Assembly: GCA_965661625.1 (NCBI GenBank)
Contig: CBFIEM010000010.1
Coordinates: 67,390 to 131,389, forward strand
Length of the DNA: 64,000 bases
Direction: 5' to 3'
From: GCA-2705995 sp965661625
GTDB taxonomy: Bacteria; Bacteroidota; Bacteroidia; Flavobacteriales_G; Salibacteraceae
The notes beneath the pieces are model-generated. The model saw nothing but the letters and a program-made list of their open reading frames with translations, was not told the DNA's origin and ran no database searches. Below are positions 34,973 through 43,005 of the stretch, one piece after another. Positions within the stretch are counted from its first letter, which is position 1, and each line of letters starts with the position of its first letter. A program made the translations under genes and the position numbers.

Positions 34973-35805
34973 AGATTTTAGACATCAAACAACAGTTATA
35001 CCTGAAACTGTTAAGCATGCGTAGATACCTTAATGGAGCAAATTTGTATGATTTTGCTCAAGTTGCTGACCCAGAAAAGTTCATCAGAAAATACAATCAA
35101 GATAGGCACGTATACATTTGGTCCGATTACTTTAATGCGGAAGACAACCTCTTTCTAATTCATTACCTCAAAGTAAATGAGATTAAGCACGTTCTTTTAT
35201 CCCCTGGCGTCAGCCCGAACCTCGTTAAAATATCGGATTTCTTAAAACTTGCTGATCGCTATGATGTAAAGGTTTCTGGAATGATAGGCAATAATGAAGT
35301 TGTAAAAACGGGCAATCCATCGCGAATCAATGAGCTTGTACAAGCAATTTACAACCTAGGATTTCAAGAAGTACACTTTGATATAGAGCCTCACACATTC
35401 CCAGATTGGGACAAGAGTCGCGAAATGTACTTAAACAAGTACAGCACTGTACTCGAATCAGGATCAGCTTATGCACGGAATTTGAGTATGAATGTTTCTG
35501 TTTCCATACCCTTGTTCTATCCTGAAAACACCTTAAGCTCAATCTATTCTTCTTCAGATAACGTATATTTAATGGCATATGAAAGGCCAGACATTCCTTT
35601 TATAGAAAGGAAGACAGCCGAAGAGCGGGCTTTAAACTCCAAGAAAACAATAATTGAATTGAGAACTAAGGACTTCCCCAATAGGCTTTACATGGAAAAG
35701 TTTATCGATGCTTTAGGAGAAGTAGTTCCGCTTCCTGTTTTGGCTATTCATGATTTGGGAACACTATTTGAACTAGACTATAAATCCTCTATGGGGTATA
35801 AATGA
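34945..35805 (+). CDS. TolC-helix remnant plus GH18-like TIM-barrel domain (probably the 3' part of the preceding gene)
   Basis: 286 residues as read. The first 35 residues are the missing last helix of the upstream TolC-like protein. From residue 50 on there is a TIM-barrel pattern: HVYIWSDYF, HVLLSPG, VSGMIGNN, EVHFDIEPHTFPDW (a DxE pair as in GH18 glycosidases), MNVSVSIPLF, NVYLMAYERP and VLAIHDLGTLFEL. It has no signal peptide of its own, so if made separately it would stay in the cytosol; fused to the exporter it would sit in the periplasm and could trim polysaccharide in transit, as PgaB or PelA domains do. Function is inference. Confidence 0.65.
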   Translation: MDELYANQLEILDIKQQLYLKLLSMRRYLNGANLYDFAQVADPEKFIRKYNQDRHVYIWSDYFNAEDNLFLIHYLKVNEIKHVLLSPGVSPNLVKISDFLKLADRYDVKVSGMIGNNEVVKTGNPSRINELVQAIYNLGFQEVHFDIEPHTFPDWDKSREMYLNKYSTVLESGSAYARNLSMNVSVSIPLFYPENTLSSIYSSSDNVYLMAYERPDIPFIERKTAEERALNSKKTIIELRTKDFPNRLYMEKFIDALGEVVPLPVLAIHDLGTLFELDYKSSMGYK

Positions 35806-36893
35806 AAAAGTTTCAATTCAATACGAAGAGTGGTGTCTTAAAAGGCATCGAGGAAAAACCTGTTAAAAAGGGAATTAATTGGGATAGAATTATCTATTTC
35901 GGAGCGCTTGGTATTGTGATTTTTAGCTTCTCATCTTACTTCATCGGAAAACACCTTCTCGTAAAAGCCGAGTCAGAAATTATTATTTCCAAATTCGACG
36001 TTAATTTCACCAATGATGTTATTGTTACAAGTTACAATGTTGAGGAAGGAGACACCGTAACCGCTGGCGATACCCTTTTCTTTTATAAGCGTCAATGGAA
36101 TAGCAACGACGGTTCCAGTATTCAAATAAACGGCAGGTTTAACGATTATTCAAAAGACACTGAAAATTGGTTGATTCGTGAGAAAATTGGAACTACAAAA
36201 GAAATTAGATTGTTAAGGACGGAGCTGAACAACATTAAAAAAGAAAAGAATGCCTTGATCGCTGATGTTAAACGCCTTAAAAAAGAAGTCTTTCTTGACA
36301 TTGCTTCACCAGCCGAATTAAGGGCCGCCGAAGATGCTATTGATAAACAAGACATGGAGTACGCTGCATCAGCTCAGGAAGTATATCAAAACAAGCTTTA
36401 TTTAGAGGAAATCGAACGCCGCCTGCTCGATATGAGAGCACTTAAAACAGGAATGGAAGAAGCTGAAGTGAAGGCATTTGCAGCTGCATCTGACCCGTCT
36501 AATTACATCCTTCCCTTTGTCTCCCCCAAAAGTGGCATGGTCTCTCAAATATATGCAGAACCCAATGAAGTGGCTTACCGAACGTATATAATCATGGACA
36601 TGATTGAATTCAAAGATATACGGGTTAATGCTTACTTTAGACAAGCAGATCTAAAATATATTGAAACAGGAAATATTGTAAACATCGAGTTTCCAGACGG
36701 TTCAAAAAGTAAAGGAATAGTTGACAAAATCTATTTAAAAACAACTAATCTTCCAGACCGTCTTTACGATACGGGGTCTAAAAGTGAACGAAGAATTCGG
36801 GCGGTTGTAATTCCCTTGAATGTTTCTGACACGCAAAAATGGTATCAGTATTATAAAATTAACGTAATGGTGTCTAAGCCAAAATACTTTTAG
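35802..36893 (+). CDS. HlyD/Alg44-type membrane fusion adaptor
   Basis: 363 residues: short cytoplasmic N-terminus, one membrane helix (about 29-48), a lipoyl-like half motif (SYNVEEGDTVTAGDTLFFY), a coiled coil (about 115-225) and the second lipoyl half and beta barrel (SPKSGMVSQIYAEPNEVAY; VNIEFPDGSKSKGIVDKI). It would bridge the inner-membrane synthase to the outer-membrane factor, as HlyD or Alg44 do. Its ATGA overlap with the preceding gene shows tight coupling. Confidence 0.85.
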   Translation: MKKFQFNTKSGVLKGIEEKPVKKGINWDRIIYFGALGIVIFSFSSYFIGKHLLVKAESEIIISKFDVNFTNDVIVTSYNVEEGDTVTAGDTLFFYKRQWNSNDGSSIQINGRFNDYSKDTENWLIREKIGTTKEIRLLRTELNNIKKEKNALIADVKRLKKEVFLDIASPAELRAAEDAIDKQDMEYAASAQEVYQNKLYLEEIERRLLDMRALKTGMEEAEVKAFAAASDPSNYILPFVSPKSGMVSQIYAEPNEVAYRTYIIMDMIEFKDIRVNAYFRQADLKYIETGNIVNIEFPDGSKSKGIVDKIYLKTTNLPDRLYDTGSKSERRIRAVVIPLNVSDTQKWYQYYKINVMVSKPKYF

Positions 36894-36907
36894 TCCTAAG
36901 TGAGCTA

Positions 36908-37840
36908 ATGAGCGCAACCGATTCATCACATCATGCAAATCATAAGGTAGACAACCCTTTTGGGAAGGATATTTTACTCATTTCAGACCCCCTGACCTTT
37001 GACATAAAGACAATTCCCCTTTATCATGCATTGTTAGTCGACTGCAGTGACCTGAAAGAAGCCGTTGCGTTGCTAAGAAATATCAGGAAATCGAATATTG
37101 AAACGATTTCCTTTATTCCCATTTTCCTTTTAGACATAGACGAACAGGCATCTGAAGAGGCTAAACTACTTACTGACAGTACATTAAAAGTAATTCAAAC
37201 GGAGTCGATCAATGCTGCAATTGATGCAATCTTTCGGCGAAAAAATGAGCTAAAACCATATTCTTCTACAAAGAACATGAACAAGAACCTTATTCATTGG
37301 ATGCGTTATTACTACACGCGCAATAAACCCATGAAACCCATTAAGGCTCCTTTTACGCGGCTTGGCTACAAATACCCCATACTTTCAACATCCTATCAAA
37401 GTGAATCACCAAAGCAGTTGATCAACGCGATCCAAGAAGGGATTGAATTGAACTACCTTGATGGAACTTTCAAAGACCGTATCCACCTTTGTGCTCAGTG
37501 CTATTCTGGATTTCTGAATTATAAAGAACTTGACCCAAAAACAGGGTCTGCTAATTTGGAAACCGAAAATTTAATTCATCATTTTATTTGTGCTCATGTA
37601 GGACCCGAATCAGATTTCAACCAAGGCGATCAGCTAATTTGTCCAAAGTGTACCAAAACATTACGGCATATTGGAGTGGATTATGACAAACCTTCATTGA
37701 TGTACCATAGCTTAGATGGAGATAACTACTTCCAAGAGCCAGACATGAAGGCAGAATGTATGCACTGCAACACTCAGAATGATATCCAAGGCCTCTTTCA
37801 ATTTGATTTGTTTGAATTTACCCTTTCGGAACTTGGTTAA
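36908..37840 (+). CDS. Receiver-like and Cys-rich (TackOD1-like) regulator, cut short by an in-frame TAA
   Basis: 310 residues as read. Residues 20-110 have a receiver-like alpha/beta pattern without a clear phosphorylation site. Residues about 190-290 hold a metal-binding cluster: CAQC (195/198), ICAH (Cys228, His230), CPKC (245/248) and CMHC (284/287), resembling the TackOD1 output domain. The frame is closed by TAA at 37838-37840, but the same frame continues as protein-like sequence to 38314. The unbroken gene would code for 468 residues ending in a GGDEF-like domain. Probably regulates polysaccharide synthesis. Confidence 0.7.
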   Translation: MSATDSSHHANHKVDNPFGKDILLISDPLTFDIKTIPLYHALLVDCSDLKEAVALLRNIRKSNIETISFIPIFLLDIDEQASEEAKLLTDSTLKVIQTESINAAIDAIFRRKNELKPYSSTKNMNKNLIHWMRYYYTRNKPMKPIKAPFTRLGYKYPILSTSYQSESPKQLINAIQEGIELNYLDGTFKDRIHLCAQCYSGFLNYKELDPKTGSANLETENLIHHFICAHVGPESDFNQGDQLICPKCTKTLRHIGVDYDKPSLMYHSLDGDNYFQEPDMKAECMHCNTQNDIQGLFQFDLFEFTLSELG

Positions 37841-38314
37841 GAAGTAGCCATCGAACCAGAGGAACGCAAAGAACTAGCAGAGAAGCTACACCCTGGATTT
37901 ATTCAGTATACAACATTCAGCACCTTCGTAAAGTATGAAATTGAACGTGTCAAATATGCAAAAGTGCCATCGCAAATTGCCCTTATTAGGTTAGGTGTTT
38001 CTGCCTCTATGGAAATTGAAATGGGTAACACTTACACAAGCTTAATTGGTGAGGTATCTACTTTTATCGGAAACAAACTTGATAGTTCTAACATCCTTTC
38101 CAAGTCGGCTAATTCCTTTTTTGTAATATTTCCCGGCCTAGACCACGATAAAGCAAAAAAGCGAATAGAATCCCTCACCAAGGAATTAAAGACACTCCTA
38201 GTTGACAACATTTCAAACTATCAGATTGAGATTATCTCTGAAGTAATTGAAATTCGTCAAAACAGCGAACAGCAGACTCTAATGAACGATTTACGTTCCT
38301 CTGTGATTCAATAA
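37841..38314 (+). pseudogene. Degenerate-GGDEF 3' part of the preceding regulator gene
   Basis: In the same frame as the upstream gene and directly behind its TAA. It reads EVAIEPEERKELAEKL, then YTTFSTFVKYEIERVKYAKV, and a diguanylate-cyclase-like core (ALIRLGVSASMEIEMGN; SANSFFVIFPGLDHDKAKKR). SANSF stands where GGDEF is expected, so it cannot make cyclic di-GMP and might only bind it, as PelD does. A GTG at 37964 could start a 116-residue piece, but half of the domain lead-in would be lost. Either a nonsense mutation, a sequencing error, or a split gene. Confidence 0.65.
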
Positions 38315-38316
38315 CT

Positions 38317-39624
38317 ATGGTAGAATACTGGGACTTCTTTTTTGGCTATTGGGCTAGCCAAGATGCCCTCCAAATTGTAAGGGTATTCTGGTACTTTTTC
38401 ATCTTAGAAGTACCTCGGTTTTTACTTTTCGACTTTATAATTGTTAACTCATATATCCTCAATGCGCACAACCGCAAATCAAAGCGATTAAAAGCTGCTG
38501 AAAAGTTGTGGGCCGAGATGCCCTTAGTTTCAATTATTGCACCTGGAAAAAATGAAGGCGAACACTTATACAAACTAGTAAACTCGCTTAAAGAACAGAC
38601 TTACACAAATTATGAAGTAATTGTTGTTGATGACGGATCAAATGACCAATCGGCTATTATTGGTAGAAATCTTGAGCAACGAGGACTAATCACGAAGTTT
38701 ATTCGAAACGAATTTCGAGGAGAAAAGGCTTCTGCAGCAAATTTAGCACTGCGCTATTCTAGTGGTAAGTTTGTCGTCCACCTAGATGCCGATTCATCTT
38801 TTGATCGCGACTCAATAGAGCGCGTTTTAATTCCATTTTATATGGACGCGACCATTGGGGCTGTTGGTGGAAACATTAAAGTTCGCAATTCGAGTGCAAG
38901 TTTATGCGCAACACTTCAAGCTATCGAATACCTAAACACGATAAGTATGGGGCGCATAGTTTCTTCGGAATTGGGTGTTTACCGAATTATTTCTGGTGCT
39001 TTCGGTGCTTTTCGCATGGATGTGCTTGATCGAATTGGAGGCTGGGACATCGGGCCTGGACTAGACGGTGATATTACCGTAAAAATAAGAAAGATGGGAT
39101 TTAAGGTTCACTTTGAGCCTAGTGCAATTGGGCTGACCAATGCGCCAATAACATTTCGAATTTTAAGTAAACAGCGCTTAAGATGGAGCAAATCAATCAT
39201 TCGCTTTAGGGTACGAAAACACTCAGACGTATACCTTCCGAATTCTAATTTTGATTTATTAAACCTTCTTTCTTTCATTGAGAATGTCGGATTTAATGTG
39301 GTTTTGAATCTACTCTGGTGGATTTACATATTCGATATTCTGCTCAACAATATTGGTTTGTTAGCAATAGTTTTACCCTTGAAAATCATCCTTTACATCA
39401 TCAATGATTTAATTCAATTTTCATTGATTATGATTATTTCTGAGCGTCGACAGCGCGAGTGGAAATACGTTTTTTACCTACCGGCCATGGTTTTTTACAA
39501 CTCCTATTACATGAGGTGGATTCGATCAGCTGCCTACATTAAGGAGCTTGTTTTTAAAAGCTCATATAAAGACCCTTGGAATCCTGCCAAGACTTCAATC
39601 AAAGCAAAAGAAAATAGACTTTAG
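38317..39624 (+). CDS. Processive family 2 glycosyltransferase (polysaccharide synthase)
   Basis: 435 residues, two bases after the preceding stop. N-terminal membrane helices, a cytoplasmic GT2 domain and three to four C-terminal helices. Catalytic motifs: VVDDGSND, HLDADSSF (DxD), GPGLDGDITVKI (place of the TED/ED base, with the Asp kept) and QRLRW (QxxRW), the hallmark of processive synthases such as BcsA, PgaC and Alg8. It should polymerise a sugar nucleotide and push the chain across the membrane to the export proteins encoded upstream. The sugar cannot be named. Confidence 0.88.
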   Translation: MVEYWDFFFGYWASQDALQIVRVFWYFFILEVPRFLLFDFIIVNSYILNAHNRKSKRLKAAEKLWAEMPLVSIIAPGKNEGEHLYKLVNSLKEQTYTNYEVIVVDDGSNDQSAIIGRNLEQRGLITKFIRNEFRGEKASAANLALRYSSGKFVVHLDADSSFDRDSIERVLIPFYMDATIGAVGGNIKVRNSSASLCATLQAIEYLNTISMGRIVSSELGVYRIISGAFGAFRMDVLDRIGGWDIGPGLDGDITVKIRKMGFKVHFEPSAIGLTNAPITFRILSKQRLRWSKSIIRFRVRKHSDVYLPNSNFDLLNLLSFIENVGFNVVLNLLWWIYIFDILLNNIGLLAIVLPLKIILYIINDLIQFSLIMIISERRQREWKYVFYLPAMVFYNSYYMRWIRSAAYIKELVFKSSYKDPWNPAKTSIKAKENRL

Positions 39625-40700
39625 CTCTTTTTAAAAATCAGCTTAATTTGAGTGCCAATTCCTGCCTGAGCATGAATGCTAATTTCAGCATCAAAAAGGC
39701 GCAACAGGCTCTTCACATTTGGCAAGCCTAAACTCACAGCACCCATTTTTAAATTATCCTTTTCAACACCCCGCTGCACGCGTTCCATATTTGCTTCAGA
39801 CATACCGATTCCTTCATCGGCAACTTTCAGCTCAACAAGATCACCTTGAATAGCACTAGATACCTTAACCAGTTTGCCAAAATTACTGTAGCGAAAAGCA
39901 TTATCTATAACCTCTTCTAATACTTGCTTGAGGTAAAATTCAGGAAAAAGAATTGCCACTGGGTCAATAGAAGTCAGCAAATCTTCAGATCTTTTCATTC
40001 TCTCGGCTACTTTTTTCGCTACCTCTTCCACAACCGGAACTGTGCTACACGATTCATGCTTCAATTCAGCTAAGCGTTCAGGATTACGCTGAAGCTGTTC
40101 CATTGAAAGGTAATTTGAAGCTTTTGTTAATATTTCCTTTAGCTCTAATCCAGACCTATGAATAAGCGTGCAAAACTCTACTAACTCCTCTTTCTCCATG
40201 TTGTAATGTTCGCGCATTATTAAGTCCGACATGGTATTAATAGACTTCAATGGCTCCGACACACGATCACCAAGGGGAATAGCAGAAGAATCACTTGTTC
40301 CTGCCGACTCAAATTTTTTCAATACTTCAGCTCGCTTGTTTAAACGCGTTACGACCCGATTCAGTAATTGATCGATAGTAAATGGTTTCATGATGTAATC
40401 ATCAGCTCCAAGCTCCATCCCCCTATTCAAGTCCTCTTTCGAAGTTTTTGCAGTCAGAAACAGAAACGGGGTGTCTGAAATAGAGGTGGTATTTCGGACA
40501 GCTTCTAAAACGCCATAGCCATCCACTTTTGGCATCATAATGTCACAAAGTATTAAATCTGGCTTGATTCGATTAATCAACTTAATGCCAAGATCACCGT
40601 CTTCTGCAGAGTGAACTTGATAACCTTCAGCATCCAATATTTCACTCAAATTATTCCTAACGTCCTCATTGTCTTCAATAACGGCAATTGTATAAGTCAT
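39621..40700 (-). CDS. Response regulator fused to a histidine-kinase-like ATPase domain lacking the phospho-His
   Basis: 359 residues. A receiver domain (1-120) with acidic pocket VIEDNED, phospho-acceptor Asp53 and Lys105 is followed by a dimerisation helix (about 140-200) and a HATPase domain (N-box EEVIDNAFRYS, G1 DEGIGMS, G2 region SLGLPNVK). At the H-box position the text is DRVSEPLKSIN, with Glu149 where the phospho-His of SHELKTPL belongs, so it cannot autophosphorylate normally and may act as a binding partner or phosphatase. Convergent with the glycosyltransferase (4-base overlap), divergent from the next kinase. Confidence 0.85.
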   Translation of the reverse strand: MTYTIAVIEDNEDVRNNLSEILDAEGYQVHSAEDGDLGIKLINRIKPDLILCDIMMPKVDGYGVLEAVRNTTSISDTPFLFLTAKTSKEDLNRGMELGADDYIMKPFTIDQLLNRVVTRLNKRAEVLKKFESAGTSDSSAIPLGDRVSEPLKSINTMSDLIMREHYNMEKEELVEFCTLIHRSGLELKEILTKASNYLSMEQLQRNPERLAELKHESCSTVPVVEEVAKKVAERMKRSEDLLTSIDPVAILFPEFYLKQVLEEVIDNAFRYSNFGKLVKVSSAIQGDLVELKVADEGIGMSEANMERVQRGVEKDNLKMGAVSLGLPNVKSLLRLFDAEISIHAQAGIGTQIKLIFKKS

Positions 40701-40789
40701 GTAGCTTCCTTTTTAATACTTTCGAAGATAAATCATTACATCAAGAATCGGGCAAAGCCTTTCTTCAACACCAAAAATTATTCGCTTGT

Positions 40790-42013
40790 ATGGGGAAATC
40801 AATTCTTATTAAGGAGGATGAGCCAGTAACAGCTTTACTAATCGAGAAAATCCTGGTAAATCTAGGCTACCATGTAGCGGGTATTGCACGAGATGGAATG
40901 GAAGCCGTTTCCAAATCTGAGACACTTAAGCCAGATTTGGTACTCATGGACATTGGTCTTCCTGGCAAAATTGATGGTGTCACAGCAGCTAATCAGATAA
41001 ATACAAAGCTCAATATTCCAATAATTTACGCTACTGCAACTTCCGACAACGAGACGCTTCAGCGGGTATTAAAATCTGACTTAAGTGGCTACGTGTTAAA
41101 ACCAATTGATCCAACACAACTTTACACAACAGTAGAAACAGCTTTGCATCGTGCGGAGCTAGAGCGCAACTTGAAAGAGCTCAATGACAAACTGGAAGAA
41201 ATCGTAGAAGAACGAACCAAAGCCCTCAAAGAGGCAAACCGAAAACTTTTAACGGAGATAGACCGTCGCAAATTGGTAGAAAAAGGTCTGGAGGAAAGCC
41301 TTGAAAATGAAAAAGAAATCAGTGAACTTAAATCAAGACTTGTTAGGATTGTTTCTCACGAATTTAAAACACCTTTAACCTCCATTTTAAGCTCTGCTGA
41401 GCTTATAAACCATTATACCACGAAACCAGACAAAGTTGATTTAGTAAGCAAACATGCCAGCACAATTAAACGCTCAGCTATACGCTTAACCGATATTTTA
41501 AATGATACCCTGTTTTTTGATAAAACAAATAAAAACGACTACCAGCTATCCCTATCTGAGTTTGACGTTGTAGAAACGATTCAAATGCTTATCAATGACT
41601 TGCCCTACGAAGATGCCGTGCGGAATTTGATAAAAATAGAGACGAATCAGGATCAGGTAATTCTTAAGCTAGATCGCGGACTATTCTATCAGGTTATTCA
41701 GAACTTGGTTACGAATGCAATTAAGTACAATCAAGATCAAAATGAAATTCGCGTTGTGATCAATACTGAAAATGAAAATAGGCTTAAAATAAAAGTAATC
41801 GACAAGGGCATTGGCATCCCTTCCGACGAACAAAAACATTTATTCGAGATTTTTCAAAGGGCATCAAATGTTGAAAATATTGAAGGATCTGGAATTGGTC
41901 TTGCCATTGTAAAACAATCGATAGAATTACTTCATGGCAACATCAATATGACTTCGGAAAAAAATAAGGGAACGTGTTTTACTGTAAATTTACCTAAGAC
42001 CATTCATGCATAA
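40790..42013 (+). CDS. Receiver-histidine kinase hybrid
   Basis: 407 residues from the ATG at 40790; an open frame reaches 40688 but would enter the promoter region. Receiver domain (Asp54 in LVLMDIGLPG, Lys104 in YVLKP), a coiled coil (about 120-180), HisKA with His190 in VSHEFKTPLTSIL and an intact HATPase (QNLVTNAIKYNQ, DKGIGIP, GSGIGLAIVK). No membrane segment, so a soluble sensor taking input through its receiver. It sits head to head with the kinase-like gene lacking His, and the two may form a pair controlling the polysaccharide operon. Confidence 0.9.
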   Translation: MGKSILIKEDEPVTALLIEKILVNLGYHVAGIARDGMEAVSKSETLKPDLVLMDIGLPGKIDGVTAANQINTKLNIPIIYATATSDNETLQRVLKSDLSGYVLKPIDPTQLYTTVETALHRAELERNLKELNDKLEEIVEERTKALKEANRKLLTEIDRRKLVEKGLEESLENEKEISELKSRLVRIVSHEFKTPLTSILSSAELINHYTTKPDKVDLVSKHASTIKRSAIRLTDILNDTLFFDKTNKNDYQLSLSEFDVVETIQMLINDLPYEDAVRNLIKIETNQDQVILKLDRGLFYQVIQNLVTNAIKYNQDQNEIRVVINTENENRLKIKVIDKGIGIPSDEQKHLFEIFQRASNVENIEGSGIGLAIVKQSIELLHGNINMTSEKNKGTCFTVNLPKTIHA

Positions 42014-42962
42014 TACATTTACAACATTAGCACAGCACGTTGCGCCAAACAGCACTAAACTTAGACCACACATTCACCACACTCCAGTGCTAGAGTCTGC
42101 TCGGTTAAATCAACTAGCTAATGCAGAACTTTTCTTTAAATGTGAGCAGTTTCAAGTCACTGGCTCTTTTAAGTTTAGAGGAGCGTTAACGGCAATAGAA
42201 AAATTATCCATCACCAAAAAAAACAAAGGAGTAGCTACTCATAGCAGCGGAAATCACGGACAAGCTTTAGCAAAGGCAGCACAATTAAATAACATTGCTT
42301 GCCATGTTGTTATGCCAAATAATTCACCAGAAGCAAAAAAAGCTGCCGTAATTGGATATGGAGCATCTGTTACCTTTTGTGAACCAACGTTAACTGCCAG
42401 GGAAGAGACCTTACAACAGCACATACACAAATCTGGAGCAACATTTATACCTCCTTACAATCATGAACATATAATTTTAGGTCAAGCCTCTTGTGCATTC
42501 GAACTTAACAATCAAATCGAAAACTTAGACCATGTAATTGCACCTGTGGGAGGAGGAGGGCTTCTTGCTGGTACACTTATTTCCATGAGTGAGTTTAGGC
42601 CAAATTGCAACGTGTGGGGTGCTGAGCCCATGGGTGCTGACGACGCGTATCAATCCTTTCAATCGGGGGAGCTCATCCCCCAAGAAAACCCCAAAACCAT
42701 TGCTGATGGACTGCGCACATCACTTGGCAGCATAACTTGGCCAATAATAAAGTCAAAAGCTTCAGGAATCCTTGTCGTATCTGATCAAGAAATCATTGAA
42801 GCTATGAAAGAAATTTACCAGTATTTAAAAGTTGTGGTAGAGCCAAGTTGTGCAGTAACGTTAGCTGCTGTAAAGAAATATCCCAAACACTTCACAGGAA
42901 AACGAGTTGGGCTAATATTAACTGGAGGAAATGTAGACTTAGAGAAACTACCATTTTCTTAA
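42006..42962 (+). CDS. Threonine dehydratase/serine racemase-like PLP enzyme
   Basis: 318 residues, fold type II. PLP lysine Lys56 in GSFKFRGAL, the SSGNHGQALA cradle and the phosphate-binding loop PVGGGGLLAG are intact. There is no ACT regulatory domain, so it is like catabolic threonine ammonia-lyase or serine racemase rather than IlvA. It overlaps the kinase stop by eight bases, probably only from genome compaction. Substrate not certain. Confidence 0.88.
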   Translation: MHNTFTTLAQHVAPNSTKLRPHIHHTPVLESARLNQLANAELFFKCEQFQVTGSFKFRGALTAIEKLSITKKNKGVATHSSGNHGQALAKAAQLNNIACHVVMPNNSPEAKKAAVIGYGASVTFCEPTLTAREETLQQHIHKSGATFIPPYNHEHIILGQASCAFELNNQIENLDHVIAPVGGGGLLAGTLISMSEFRPNCNVWGAEPMGADDAYQSFQSGELIPQENPKTIADGLRTSLGSITWPIIKSKASGILVVSDQEIIEAMKEIYQYLKVVVEPSCAVTLAAVKKYPKHFTGKRVGLILTGGNVDLEKLPFS

Positions 42963-42981
42963 TCCATCCATTAGTATTGAT

Positions 42982-42989
42982 TATCTTTG
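42982..42989 (+). promoter_or_regulatory. -7 element (TATCTTTG) of the thrS-infC-rpmI-rplT operon
   Basis: Exact TAnnTTTG ending 16 bases before the thrS ATG at 43006. Confidence 0.5.
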
Positions 42990-43005
42990 CAAGCTCAATT
43001 TTACC

